Below, piece after piece: positions 34,657 to 46,290 of a stretch of 64,000 nucleotides of DNA. Where the stretch lies: NCBI GenBank assembly GCA_001600455.1, contig BCKC01000010.1, forward strand, positions 688,144 to 752,143, in the 5' to 3' direction. Source of the stretch: Endocalyx cinctus (lineage: Eukaryota; Ascomycota; Sordariomycetes; Amphisphaeriales; Apiosporaceae). The notes under the pieces were generated by a model. The model saw only the letters and a list, made by a program, of their open reading frames with translations, did not search any database and had not been told where the DNA came from. Position 1 is the stretch's first letter. Each line of letters begins with the position of its first letter. The position numbers were made by a program, and so were the translations under genes.

Positions 34657-34898
34657 GATATAAATAGTGGAAGGGTCATCTATTCTTCGAGTAGAGGTTC
34701 AAATCATTGTTTATCATCCATCCTAATTTTATATTTTATATTTCTGTTGACTGTGAAAATTGTAAGTTAACGCACTTTTTTACTGTTTAACCCTCCATCA
34801 TCTATGCATATCAAAACCCCAAAACGATTATACCGGTAATATTATTTTGTACTATAACAAAAACAACTTCATGATAATTATGAGTTAAAATTCTCTAA

Positions 34899-37800
34899 CT
34901 ATCGCTCGACACCAAGATACTTGTATACCAACTCCTCAATCCAAAAATCTCCAAATTCAGCCAATAAGCCTTCCTCCGGCGCCAACAACTGCTCCACCGT
35001 CATCTCGGGGTCCCACCCATCTCTCTTCACGATGGCGGTTCGGTCGGCACCCCCTTTTTCTTGATCTAACAACAACGCCACGATCTCGGTCCACCGTCGC
35101 GTACCTTCTTCGTTTATTTCAAAGGGCTCTATGAATCCTCGTCGCTTCGCGTCCCTCAAATGTCGAAGGACCATGATCCACGGAGTAATGCCGGTGCGTT
35201 GCGTTAGGGGAGAAGAAAATGGCTGATTTAGTGATCCGATGAGAGGACCGATAATCGGGTGAGCGGAGTGAGTGCGTGAGAGGTCCAGTAAGGAGTGTAT
35301 AAATTCTCTATTTGATAGTGGGAATTTAGTCTTCTGGCGAGAGGTTAGGAATTCGAGAGCGCGGCTGAGGAGAGGTGTCTCTTCAACGACGGGAGGATCA
35401 TCATCGTCTTCTTTCTTTTGTCTACCTAGATCTTCCGTAGATGTATTGGCGGCTAGAACTTCAACCGACGCAACGACGTACCGCTGCAGCCCGAATTTGG
35501 TACATAGTGCTAAGAACGGATGAGGGATGATCATCTTGTTACCGTTGCGCTCCTCGTACGTGCCGAAGCATGCTCGAGCCCAGTGGTCGTGCGGGTCGCC
35601 CGATCGAGACGCCCAGTACCAGGATATAGTCTTCTCTAGCTCGTTGATGAGACGAACCTGGAGGTTGTCGGGGTCTTTTCTGACTTCGACGTGTCTCGCG
35701 TGCGTCAACGAGAGCGCGATGTCTGGGTACCACTCATCCAGGCGGCGGTGATGCTCTATCTCCTCGGCATGTTTAAGTTGCAGCACATAAGAACGTAACA
35801 GTCTTAAGTGAGGGTCAAATTTGCCGGTGGAGCGTGAAATAAGACGTGCCCAAACGCCAGGAGATAGCATCAAATAGTCGCGGATAGTTCGGTGGAGATA
35901 TGTGACTCTATACGCTCCCAGCTGCCTACCGATAGCATCTCTCCTGATCGCAGGGCCGTTCCCGCGCGCTCGCTTAGCATATACCTCGAGGAGGCCGGCC
36001 GAGCGGAGAAGCACGTGGTTGCGAGTGTCGAGACACCTTTCCAATATGGACGTGTCCGAAACTTCTCGAACCTCGGCCGTTATAGAAAGCGCGTCGTCGT
36101 CTTCAGCTCCCAGGGCGAACGCGAGCTCCAACAACGTGAGTGAGTTCGCCGACTCGTCTTTAATAAAGTCGGCAACAATTTCTCGGGCACGAACTAGTTG
36201 AAACAATTCGGATGTGCTCGAGAGATGGCTCTCCGACTGTCTTTGGAACAAGAATATCTCGAAGAGGTCTTCCAACTCCGTCGGCAGATTTTGCACAAAA
36301 GTGATCATCTCTGTCAACTGGAGCGCCTCTCCGTGAAATATTTCCAACATTTTCCCCACGACTAGACGTACCCAAAGAAATACCCCATCGGCCCGACTCA
36401 CAATCTCGTTTATTAGAGTGCTTTGCTCGTTCTCGGCGTATTTGCGCAGACATCGACGAATGTATTTGCTCTTTGCAAGAGTATCGATCGCGTATTGTCG
36501 CATATCGCGCGAAGTTAGATCCTGAAGTTTCAAATTCGGGACCGACTGCTCGAAGGCTCGTTCGAAAACTTCCCACTGACGAGACGAAAGACACATCTTT
36601 AGGTGAGACGGTGGGTACGTGGCCGCGAGATCTCGGAAGAAGTAGACGATAGCTTCGGGATCACCGTCAAATTCGTCGAGGCCATCGACGAAAAGGAATA
36701 TTTTCGTCGTCCATAGCGCCGTCTTAAGTAAGGTTCTAAATCCTTCCATGAGCTCGTCGATGGACCATTCTAAAGACATGGCCACTCTTTCCTTGGTTGT
36801 CATTCTAGAAATTCGTGTCCAGAGCTGCGGAAACGTGTGAGAAATCAGATCTACATTAGCGGATAAGAGTTGATGCAACAGAGACCTTAATAATCCAGTC
36901 TGGGAGCGTTGATCTTCGGATCCACTCGTCCAGAAGTAGAAAGAAGCTTTGGAAAGCGAAACATCACCGGACCAATTTTTGAGTAGGCTGGCAGTCTGTT
37001 GATGGTCCGAAATGTATCTAACAAGAGTCGATTTTCCGGATCCAGGCTTGCCGGTGACTAGTATATCACGTTAGCAACATAGACAAGATGGATATCTCTT
37101 AATACGGTGACGGATATCGCACGAACCCCAATAAATACTCCCTAATTCCGCATTGCCAAGCCATTCAACAAAAGCTCGCCCGCGTGTTTCAGTAGCGTCG
37201 TCTACAGGTGAAGTCGTTTGACTAAAGATCCAATCAAAAGTTTGATCATGAGCCGCCGCCACCTCTTCTTCTCGATCTGTCATGGACTTGAAGCTAAGCG
37301 CATCCAGGATAAAATTCTGTAGCAGGCCAGCCGAAACGGATCTTTTCGGTACATTTTTGCCCTCGTCTGAATTTTTGGATAAATCTTCTGTCTGATCACT
37401 TTTGACAATTTGCTCGCTTTCTTTGTCCATTTCTTGGTTCCTGTCTTATTTTAGTATAACTTGTGGGAAATTGATACAGGAGGAGATTATCACCGACGCT
37501 TTTCCTGGCCAAATTTTGTTATATTCTACTCGTAGGCTTGATAATCGATCGGCCAGAGTACTCATATCTTGATCAGTTAAAACAGATACAACTTCCGCCG
37601 AGGAAGGCTGCAGTCTTTCCGCTGCAGAGATTTCCAGCTTTTTATCATATCCTATAGCTTTCTCTAATCGCTTCAATCTTATTTGAATATCTCTGCACAG
37701 TTTCAAGCATGCTCTAACCAATATCTGCTGATGATCGCTACCAGTTGCGACCGCGATCTCTTCAACATTATCCTCGCTAGACAACGTAAATTGGCTGCTG

Positions 37801-37922
37801 AGGTGTTCGAACTGGCTCTTCCAGAAAGATAAGTCAAATCCGGACTCTTTCGAAGCACAAGTGCCCACCGCTGTACGTAAGGAGTATGCACAACGCATGA
37901 AATCCGCAAGAACTGCCTCCAT
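34899..37922 (-). CDS. NACHT-domain STAND protein
   Basis: Modelled as three exons: 37922-37498, 37440-37127 and 37057-34899 (2898 nt, 965 aa). The N-terminal 140 residues are helical with no named domain. After the second exon (AFVEWLGNAELGSIYW) an intron with a TGCTAAC branch and CTAG acceptor joins directly to the Walker A, VTGKPGSGKSTLVRYI. Read through unspliced, this point shows a TAA, so it is an intron, not a broken gene. Walker B is TKIFLFVDGLDEFDGD. The C-terminal half carries the helical region usual after NACHT in these proteins (TYLHRTIRDYLM motif), with no ankyrin or WD repeats. Such STAND proteins act in nonself recognition. The first intron uses an unusual GTCGGT donor and is less certain. 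Confidence 0.83.
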
Positions 37923-39806
37923 AGTGTCGACGGCGGATTCTCGTTACGTGGAGGGAGTTCTAGGGAAAGAAGTTAAACTTTTTTTTTTCTCCGTCGTAAA
38001 TCTCGTATTTTTCACTCGACTGTATCGATTCGTATTATCCCAAGAAAATTAACTGTCGTGTAACGTGTCCTCCAAGTATCTTCAGCTGCTGGGCCGCTGC
38101 GGCACAGCACATCTATACGGATGACTCTCCAAGCGAACCCCTGGTAAGCTGACAATCAAGATGTCACATCGTGGGTGGATCTGGGATCCGGATGCGGTAC
38201 ACCACCCTTTCAAGGTGCGCTGATCACGAATCGCCTGGGTGGTCATAGATTTTCACGAACATGAAAATATTCGTATCTTCCACAATAATTTGGCGGCTAG
38301 AAAAATTATTAAATTCATGATGTGTATACTTTATCAAAAGCAGCTTAAAGCCCATAAGGAAATCCTGGACAGGCCTATCTATATTCTTAGATAGCACGAT
38401 GATGCGATAGCGCGATGACGCACCTATTCACCTACCTAGGTCTACAGGTATTCGCCTAATAATTTGAAGTAGTTACAACTTATAGTGCATCGCAGTGACA
38501 AATATCAATTTCTTTAAGTTGACTTTTAAGCACCTGTCAGCCAGTTAGCGCGTAATTATAGTAAGTTAATCATTATAGCCTACCCATAATAGCTATTACG
38601 CGTATGTATTCATAGGGCCATATCTACCACTGTCACAATGAGTCAGTGACAGCAGATTGAAGGGCATAATAAGGCTGCCAAGGTATCCACTGAGGACCAA
38701 GTCGATGAAATATCCTACACAAATGATTTAACAAATTTTAAGACCCGGGAGCATGAACTGAATCGTTTGCTTGTGCCTCTTGATTATCCTGTCTGAACGC
38801 TATAGGAGAGCTAACTATTCGTACGGATAGGATGTATAGTCGTTCTATACTATCAGGAGACGAGTGAGAGACCCCAATGACTAGGAACTAACTACGGCGA
38901 GGCGGATCCGTCGAAGCCGTGAGTCTTATGCTCTTCAGCAACTGTAGGCGTTAGACCCGGTTAGCCGGCGACGGATATTACTGGGAAACTCGCGGCGAAG
39001 CGATCAAGACGCTTCCCGAATGTTGAAACGACCATGAATTTGCTTTCGTTAGTGTCATATGCGGATATCCCAGAAGCTTCGAGTCCCCAGGAAATATTTA
39101 GCATGTGGGATCGTGGTCGATTATTCAAAGTGTATCTTGCGCAGTTGTGATGTTGGTTTAGTGTTGAATGGGTTACTGAACGACCATGCAATTACCTTCT
39201 CAATTATCTACTAAAGACGTATATATATTTATCATATTCTTCTAGTATTATCCTGTCTAAACACAATAGTGTTCCGTGTTCCTGATGGTAGCTATTTTCA
39301 ATGGGAAACAATGCTTCAAATTTGAACAACTATTATCTCGGCGATAAAACAGCTAAGAGTGAGAAACACCGGTAATTGGAGAATAGAGCCGATAGAACCG
39401 ATAGAGACTGGTCTAAATAGAGTAGGAATAGTTTTATTGTTCAATCTTGTTAAGGTATATTTTGTTTGCATAAGGTATATGTAGAAGTAATTAGCTGGAT
39501 AAGTTAATGTAGAAGGAATGACACAACAACGGGCGGCCGATCCGACGCGAATCGGATCAGGAGCGTATCTCGGAAACACTGCAGCAGGTAATTTGATAAC
39601 TCAGGACCCACATGAATCGGAAAGGTCCGCTGTAGCGTCGCATCATGTATTGTGTCACATTCTATCGCACCGTTTTCAGCACTTCTCCACTTGGCCACTA
39701 TTAGTGTGCGTTGCGCTTATTAGTATCTTCATTCACTACCTGCCGTAATCGGATTTTTCTTTCAGGAAGTAATCCATCCCTTTTCTTCAAGAAGACCATT
39801 CAAACC
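37923..39806. other. Intergenic, about 1.9 kb, possible relic
   Basis: Divergent promoter region. At 38638 an ATG opens a frame with a TGA at codon 4, then about 45 open codons (including VSTEDQVDEISYTNDL) to 38797. It could be a gene relic but matches nothing I know. A TACCTAGG motif lies near 38430-38446. No gene supported. Confidence 0.45.
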
Positions 39807-41633
39807 ATGTCAACGGAAGCCAGAACAGAAAGCTTCGTCGACGTCCTAGTCGTCGGGGCCGGGCCGGTCGGGCTCGTCACGGCCTTTCAGCTCGCCAAGT
39901 TCGGCGGCGGCGTCTCCGTCCGCATAATCGAGAAGCAGGTCAAGTCGATGCAAGACGCGTACGGACGCGCCATCACGCTGTTCCCGCGAACGAGCGAGAT
40001 GCTCGACCAGCTGGGACTGGCGGACGAGCTGCTCCCGCACTGCTTCGCGTGCCGCGAGACGGCCGCGTACAACGCCGCCGGCGAGGAGCTGCAAGGACGG
40101 ACGTGGAGCTTCATGGAGGATATGAAAGATACCGTGTTCGATTTCGCCCTAGTGCTGAGGCAGAAATATCAGGAGGAAATCTTTCGCGAGGCGCTGGCGA
40201 AATTCGGTTACGCGGTGGAGGCGCCGGTCGAGCTAGTCGGTGTCGCTTTCGACGATGCTACGTCTTCCGATAGTAGCAACGGATATAGGGCTACGGCTAG
40301 TTTGAGAAATAACTCTACCGGAGTAGAGGAAATCGTGAGATGTAAATATCTCGTAGGATGCGACGGCGGACGCTCTTCGGTTAGGCGCATGCTTGATATA
40401 CCTTTTGAAGGCTCGACAAGCGAGGATAAATGGGTCAGGATAGACGGTATCATAAAGACCAATCTCCCTCGACCTGAAACATATTGTTCCATCGAGTCTC
40501 CCACCCACGGAAACGTACTCTGGGCTCCTCTGGACCGCGGCGCCACGAGGATCGGCTACGCCTTCACGGACGCCCGGGCCCGCGATCACGAGACGTTCGA
40601 CGAAGCAGCCGCCGTCGAAGAAGCGATCGCCTCCGTGAAGCCTTTCAGCCTCGAATTCGAAAAAGTCGACTGGTGGACTATTTACACCGTAGGCCAGAGA
40701 ATTGCGAAAAACTTCTTCGTCAAAGACTGCGTTTTCCTCGCGGGCGACGCATGCCACACGCACTCGTCTGGTGCCGCGCAGGGGATGAACACGGGAATTC
40801 ACGACTCCGTCAACCTCGGCTGGAAGCTCTCCCTCGTTCTGCGCGGCTTAGCCAAACCTTCTTTACTGAGCACGTACGAAGCCGAGAGGTTGCCGAACGT
40901 GCGGCGGCTCATTCAGTACGATAAGGACATCAGCCGACTGATGACCAACCGCTTACCGGAAGGGTGGACTGGCGACCCCGACGCGGATATCAACGACATT
41001 TTAGGAGAAACTATGAAAGCGGCGGGGAAGTTTAGCAGCGGCCTCGGAATCTTCTACGACTCCCAACCCGAAAATCCCCTCAACGCGGCGGTACCTACTG
41101 GCCAGCAACCGTTCCTTGTTAAATCAGGAGAGCGATCGCCCGATATTACTCTGCTTAGACCAGGGACGTGGGAGCCGACGAGATTGATTCGGGAGACGCC
41201 TAACACCGCGTGTTTCAGCGTGCTATTCTTTGCCTCGAAGCAAGCCCCAGGTATTCCTAAAGTGGTATACGATCTGGTAAAGCAGTCTAGCTATTTGAAT
41301 GAACTAAGTAGCAAGCGTAAGTAGACGGAGAAGACCTTATGAATGCATGGCAAGAGAAAAGCTAACTATTTGTTTCCAGGTCTTATACGGAATCTCGTTA
41401 TCCTCCCGACCCAAGTACCACTACCATACCAAATACTTGGTGAAGAACCTCTTGGTCGCGTATTTTTCGATACAAAAGACAATGCGGGGTATCATGCTTA
41501 CGGTATCGATCCTGAACAGGGCGCTGTTGTTGTGCTACGGCCGGATGGGTGGATTGGTCATATGATGGCGCTCACTGATGAAGCGGGTACTCAGCTGGAG
41601 ATATATTTCCAAAATATTTTACCATTACCATAA
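39807..41633 (+). CDS. Phenol-hydroxylase-like FAD monooxygenase
   Basis: Two exons, 39807-41316 and 41380-41633 (1764 nt, 587 aa), with a GTAAGT donor, GCTAAC branch and TCCAG acceptor. An open stretch before the ATG at 39807 (from about 39711) is poor in motifs, and the alignment-like start MSTEARTESFVDVLVVGAGP favours 39807. The FAD-binding loop VVGAGPVGLVTAFQLAKFG is at about residues 15-33, LVGCDGGRSSVRRML near 200, and the second FAD motif VFLAGDACHTHSSGAAQGMN near 310. Here, unlike the other two flavoproteins of this window, the GDACH His is kept. The C terminus has the thioredoxin-like fold of phenol 2-monooxygenase, ending in VVVLRPDGWIGHM. It probably hydroxylates an aromatic ring; the substrate is unknown. 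Confidence 0.9.
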
Positions 41634-42601
41634 AATGGGTTTTATCGGGGTATTAGAATGGGAGACTACTGCAACCAAAAGCATGGCTCGAAATAGAATG
41701 TAATAATACCAGGTCAATCGCTTGCTATACATCTCATCACCTCTTACGATTAGGCTAGTCTTGCAAAGGTTGGGACGACGTAAAAGCTCTCTACAGATGA
41801 TATAATTTAGATTTTCAATTACTGGAGATACTGATTCTTTCAGCGGAGGACTCTATTCGAGATATGACTGTTATGATGACATGTGACAGATACATTGATG
41901 ATATTTCTTCACTTTAAATATATTTCTTTCGTTAGTACCACGAAACGAGTCTGTGGACCATCAACAGACTATAGCAGCTTTTTAACCTCCAAGGAGCCAC
42001 CCAATGAGCATCCGGCTACAGCTATAACTAGAAAGCGGACTCGACCGTGCAATCATCATGTCGAGCACTATTTAGATATTTAGCTAGTTAAATATCGCGG
42101 TAAAAATATTTATATTAGTTTACAATTGTTATATAAACCTAGCAAGGTTTTTATTGTGTCTCACCTTCTTATCTAGATAGCACGTATGGCAAGGATGATT
42201 ATGATGAATACGATAACTACGAAGTAATTACAAGATCCTAGGGAAGAAATACATTATCGATAAATAACCCTGCAGTCATGCAAGGGGAAAATGTCAATCA
42301 TTCCAAAATAAATGTGTGGCTGAGCCAATTCTCAACCAATCGGAATAACAAAAACGAACGTCACATCGCTTACCTGCGCCCCCCTTAAAAGAACATTGCT
42401 GACAAGAACGGCGTTCCCGAGTAGCGCCAGGTTCCCTTAACGTTCTCATCTTCCATTTAAGCCGGAAAGATCCCAATTCAAGTGAAATCCACTTTAACTT
42501 TGTCGCGAACCCTGCATAACAACATTGAAATTGAATCACTCGCGACTCCAAGTTTTCGTCAGGAATTAGCCACTGCAGAGATGTAGTTAGACAGCGCCGT
42601 C
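41634..42601. other. Intergenic, nothing recognised
   Basis: About 970 bp between two plus-strand genes; AT-rich; no element recognised. Confidence 0.5.
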
Positions 42602-44398
42602 ATGCGACTACTTAAATGCAAGACGCTCGAGTTTGAAGAGTTTTTCCACCATGTCCCCAGGTACGCCATCCTGTCCCATACCTGGGAAGGGGACGAGGTA
42701 TCGTACGCCGACATGATGGAATGCCGCGCCGAAGTGGCCCGGAGGAAGGTAGCGGGGTATAAGAAAATCGAGGACTTCTGCAGGATGGCGCTGGAGGACG
42801 GCTTGGAATACGGCTGGATAGACACCTGCTGCATCGACAAGAGCAGCAGCGCCGAGCTTTCCGAGGCGATCAACTCCATGTTCGAGTGGTACAAGAAATC
42901 CGTCATGTGCTACGTTTGGCTGTCCGATTACACGCGAGATCCGAACGCGGCCTTGACCGATCTGACGAGCTTCTTCCTAGGTCAGGAAGCTCTCAAGCGT
43001 CACGAGTCGTTGTCTTTCAACGACCCCCCTCAGCTGACGGGACGGGAAATGCACATACGGGAAAAAGTTCGGAGAGAACTCGGTAGCTGCAGGTGGTTCC
43101 GTCGCGGCTGGACGTTGCAGGAGCTCATCGCCCCGAGTCGCGTCAACTTCTACGATCGCGATTGGAAATTCTTCGGGTCCAAGCTCGGTCTAGCTCCTAT
43201 AATATCCTGGATTACCGGAATCGACTCGACCGCCCTGAAAGGCGCGCCGTTGGAGACGTTCCTCGTCGGGAGGCGCATGTCTTGGGCGTCCAACCGGATG
43301 ACCACCCGGGTTGAGGACTTGGCGTACTGCCTCTTCGGAATTTTCGATATTCACATGCCGCTCCTCTACGGCGAAGGGAAGAAGGCGTTCACGCGGCTGC
43401 AGGAGGAGATCATCAAATCGAGCAACGACCTCTCCGTCTTCGCTTGGATGGCCCACGCCGAGGACGACCGCCGCTTTCGCTCGCTCTGGGCCTCGTCCCC
43501 GGACGAGTTCAAGATCTGCCACTCGCTCGTGGCGCCTTCGTTCGAGGGAAACAACAACAGCGGGGAGTACGCGATCACGAGCCGCGGTATCCGGACGATG
43601 GATCTGATCAGGATAGCTCCTCAAAACGAGCTTCAGCATACCGGTAGCTATCTCTTGCCCCTCGGCTGCGTCGATATCCGCCAAAGGAGGAAGATATGGT
43701 GCGTGCCTCTTCAGCAGTACGGACCTAGCCTGTTCGTCAGGCGAGACCCGCAATTGATCCGTCTCACTTTCGACGAGATCGTCTACACGGCGCCGAAGCT
43801 GAAGTTGCCGCAGTATATATGCTGCAAGGAGAATTCGGACCTGCAACGCGACGTGACCGACAGCCGCGAAGGCGCGATCAAGATCGAGTTCATCGACGAG
43901 GTATTCGACGCGAGCACGATCACGACGTCGCCGGCGACGGACTGGGACGTTCGCAACTCGGTCCTCCTCAGCTTCCGGCGCCACTACTTCTGGGGCACGT
44001 GGAAGATACGGCGGAAGGAGGGCGACGGGGACGACGGCATCGTCATCGTCTGCGTGAAGAAGAGGGATTCCCTCGTCTACGGCATCTTCTCGTGGCGGAG
44101 CTTCCCGCCCGCGCTCGCCCGCGCCGATCACCTCCTCCCGCAGGACGTCGAGGAAATCCTGAAGCAGTACCGCGACCGCGAGTCGACCGCCTGTTCGGGG
44201 TTCATGTACTACGTCGAGGACCTGGGATATACGTTTGGGGAGAACGAGGGTAAGGTACGTGGAAATGTGCTATGGGTGAGGAGCCAGCGGCCGGAACATC
44301 ATCCGAAGGGCAGCCGGGTTGCGGGTATAGGTAGAAGTGTACAGCGGTCTCTAACAATGTTGAGAAGATCAAGTTCTAGCCTTACCAAGCTTGTTTAG
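42602..44398 (+). CDS. HET-domain protein, second type (vegetative incompatibility family)
   Basis: Single exon, 598 aa. The HET domain is at the very N terminus, as in HET-E/HET-D-type relatives: MRLLKCKTLEFEEFF, YAILSHTWEGDEVSYADM, YGWIDTCCIDKSSSAELSEA and FEWYKKSVMCYVWLSDY. CRWFRRGWTLQELIAPSRV and SWASNRMTTRVEDLAYCLFG follow, leading to GEGKKAFTRLQEEIIK. The remaining 330 residues are a beta-rich C-terminal domain of the kind usual in single-domain HET proteins, with no STAND module or WD repeats. This subfamily differs from the HET protein at 26172-28181 (YSWGR type), so the two are not recent duplicates. The GC-rich coding sequence gives long shadow frames on the other strand. Likely role: execution of incompatibility-type cell death. 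Confidence 0.92.
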   Translation: MRLLKCKTLEFEEFFHHVPRYAILSHTWEGDEVSYADMMECRAEVARRKVAGYKKIEDFCRMALEDGLEYGWIDTCCIDKSSSAELSEAINSMFEWYKKSVMCYVWLSDYTRDPNAALTDLTSFFLGQEALKRHESLSFNDPPQLTGREMHIREKVRRELGSCRWFRRGWTLQELIAPSRVNFYDRDWKFFGSKLGLAPIISWITGIDSTALKGAPLETFLVGRRMSWASNRMTTRVEDLAYCLFGIFDIHMPLLYGEGKKAFTRLQEEIIKSSNDLSVFAWMAHAEDDRRFRSLWASSPDEFKICHSLVAPSFEGNNNSGEYAITSRGIRTMDLIRIAPQNELQHTGSYLLPLGCVDIRQRRKIWCVPLQQYGPSLFVRRDPQLIRLTFDEIVYTAPKLKLPQYICCKENSDLQRDVTDSREGAIKIEFIDEVFDASTITTSPATDWDVRNSVLLSFRRHYFWGTWKIRRKEGDGDDGIVIVCVKKRDSLVYGIFSWRSFPPALARADHLLPQDVEEILKQYRDRESTACSGFMYYVEDLGYTFGENEGKVRGNVLWVRSQRPEHHPKGSRVAGIGRSVQRSLTMLRRSSSSLTKLV

Positions 44399-44887
44399 GA
44401 TTAGTTATTGCATAAAATTTGGATTGGGGAGATCTTAGATGTTGATTATTTGTATCACCTTACTATTCCTAGAGGATATTGTGGAGGCCAGAATCCGGCT
44501 TATCTAGTAACTGGCATTACTAACTTCTTGATTGATGCCTTTTTCGTGGCACTACCAATGTGCTGCGCGGGATATAGTGACGTGTAATATACGCATCCAA
44601 TTTTCCCGCTAGTTTAGGGTAATCCACCATATTAATTATAATGAAAATAACCCCTTTATTTCGTGTATATAAGTCATTCAATATACAGTATTGTAATCAT
44701 TAGAATAGTTCAATAATTAGACCCCCATATATATATGTTTTCTCTCACATCGGCCATACTGTAGCATCACAATGCCAATGTTATTCGAGCTACGGTTAAC
44801 GATATTAAGGAAATTTGGAATAAGTATCTTGCGATATGGTCTACTACATTGCACGCTTTTCTAGGGAAGAACATTAGGAGGTGTGGT
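44399..44887. other. Intergenic between convergent genes
   Basis: About 490 bp between the 3' ends of the HET gene and a flavin monooxygenase. AT-rich; nothing recognised. Confidence 0.55.
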
Positions 44888-46290
44888 CTAACTAGAGTCC
44901 GGATTCCACCTCCACGGTACAGGCCCTTCCATTGACTTGAATGGGACGTAGCTTAAGACCTGGCCATTCCGAACCATGGGGATCATGTAAGAGGTCATAA
45001 AAGTGTTCATAGGTACCCAGGGCCTCACAAACCGATCGATAAGCCAGTCCACCCATGAGTTCCACGTCATCAAACGTAGGCTATAATAGCCATAATCATA
45101 TATGCGCCTAAGTTCCTTTGCGCGAAATCTTTGGTTTCGAGCAAACGCTGCCTCTAGCGTCGCCGCGCTTGGGTCGGCGCGGGAGGTGACGTAAGCCTTC
45201 TGAAGTTCAGTGGCGAGGAGCGCGGTCGAGTGCAAGCCGCAATTTACCCCCAATCCGTTCACACTGGAGCTGGTAACGGCAGCATCTCCCGTAAGCACGA
45301 CCCGGTCGGTGTGCCACTTCTCGGCGAAGCCTTCTTCCTGGCTTACCAGTCGAGCAGATGTCTTATCGATATCGGGCCAAATGTCCCGAAGTTTGAGTCC
45401 GGGTGCCGCCGACATTTCGAATAGTGACTCGGCAACTTCTTCCATTTGCTGCCTCGTGTACTCAACTCGACCTTTCGTTGGCTGAGGTAGCTTCTTGTAC
45501 AGAATCAAACGGACCAAGTCCCCGTTCGTTCCCAGCTGAATACCCATACCTGTATCTCTGGTCTCGAAAAACACGCCACTTTCAATGCCGTGGCGGTTTG
45601 GGCCCTCGCCATAGATACTATAGAAGTGTGAAGTGGTTGGAATCTCCGACAAAGATTTATCGGCAGGTTGCAAAGTCTGTTTCAGCGCTGCCTGGCGAAC
45701 GTAAGTCCTGGTCATGCTATGGGTGCCATCGGCCCCAATAACTACTGATCCAGTCTCAACTGTGCCATCTGCTAGATGGACCTGCACGCCGTCGTCTACC
45801 GCTTCTATTCTTGTTACCCTAGCTGTGGTTTTGGTGACTTCCTTGCGGTTCGGCAGGCTCTGATAGAGAATATCGAGTAGGTCGCACCGCTGGAGTGGCA
45901 ATATTGGATAACCGTGGCTTCACGCGCATGTTAGTCAAATAGAACAAAGGCTTAGCGTCGGGTAATGGATGGACGAGGATCATGACATGCGAACCTATCT
46001 TCTAGCTTTTGCCAGATGGGATAATTGCTAATTGTACGCCCATCACTAAGCATATCACGCTTGGAAGCCAGCTTGTATGAGCGTCGCTTCACCTCGTCGT
46101 AAAGGCCGAGTTGATCCAGAAGACGGACAGTATGCGGCCAAATCAATAGGTGATTACCTCGTTCAAAAAAGGTCGGGGGAGCCCTCTCAAGCACGATGAA
46201 ATCTATCTTTGCTGCATTCAAGGCGTGGGCCATGTACAGTCCGGTGGGTCCAGCGCCAATAATGATGACACGGAATGGATGGTTCAGCAT
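44888..46290 (-). CDS. FAD-dependent monooxygenase (paralogue of the gene at 6725-8414)
   Basis: Two exons, 46290-45995 and 45917-44888 (1326 nt, 441 aa). The ATG gives MLNHPFRVIIIGAGPTGLYM; the frame is open further upstream but without motif. Splicing gives KLEDSHGYPILPLQRCDLLD, equivalent to the junction region of the paralogue (LGYPTLGFSRADLIQ). Other landmarks are VVIGADGTHSMTRTYVR near 152 and VVLTGDAAVTSSSVNGLGVN, where the usual GDAAH His is absent. The C-terminal signature ends YVPFKSMEGPVPW, against FVPFDGRSGTVPW in the paralogue. The similarity over the full length, including the odd FAD motif, shows a shared subfamily. The first intron of the 6725 gene is absent here. Substrate unknown. 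Confidence 0.86.

Noticed and set aside
37057..37126. In-frame stop before the NACHT Walker A, suggesting a broken gene
   Set aside because: A GTTCGT donor, TGCTAAC branch and CTAG acceptor remove the stop and give SIYWVTGKPGSGKST, the family consensus.
38638..38797. Possible gene relic with early TGA
   Set aside because: Only about 45 codons and no family resemblance; too short to call.
43190..44131. Minus-strand frame of 313 codons across the second HET gene
   Set aside because: Antisense shadow of a GC-rich coding region; repetitive Arg/Asp composition and no domain.
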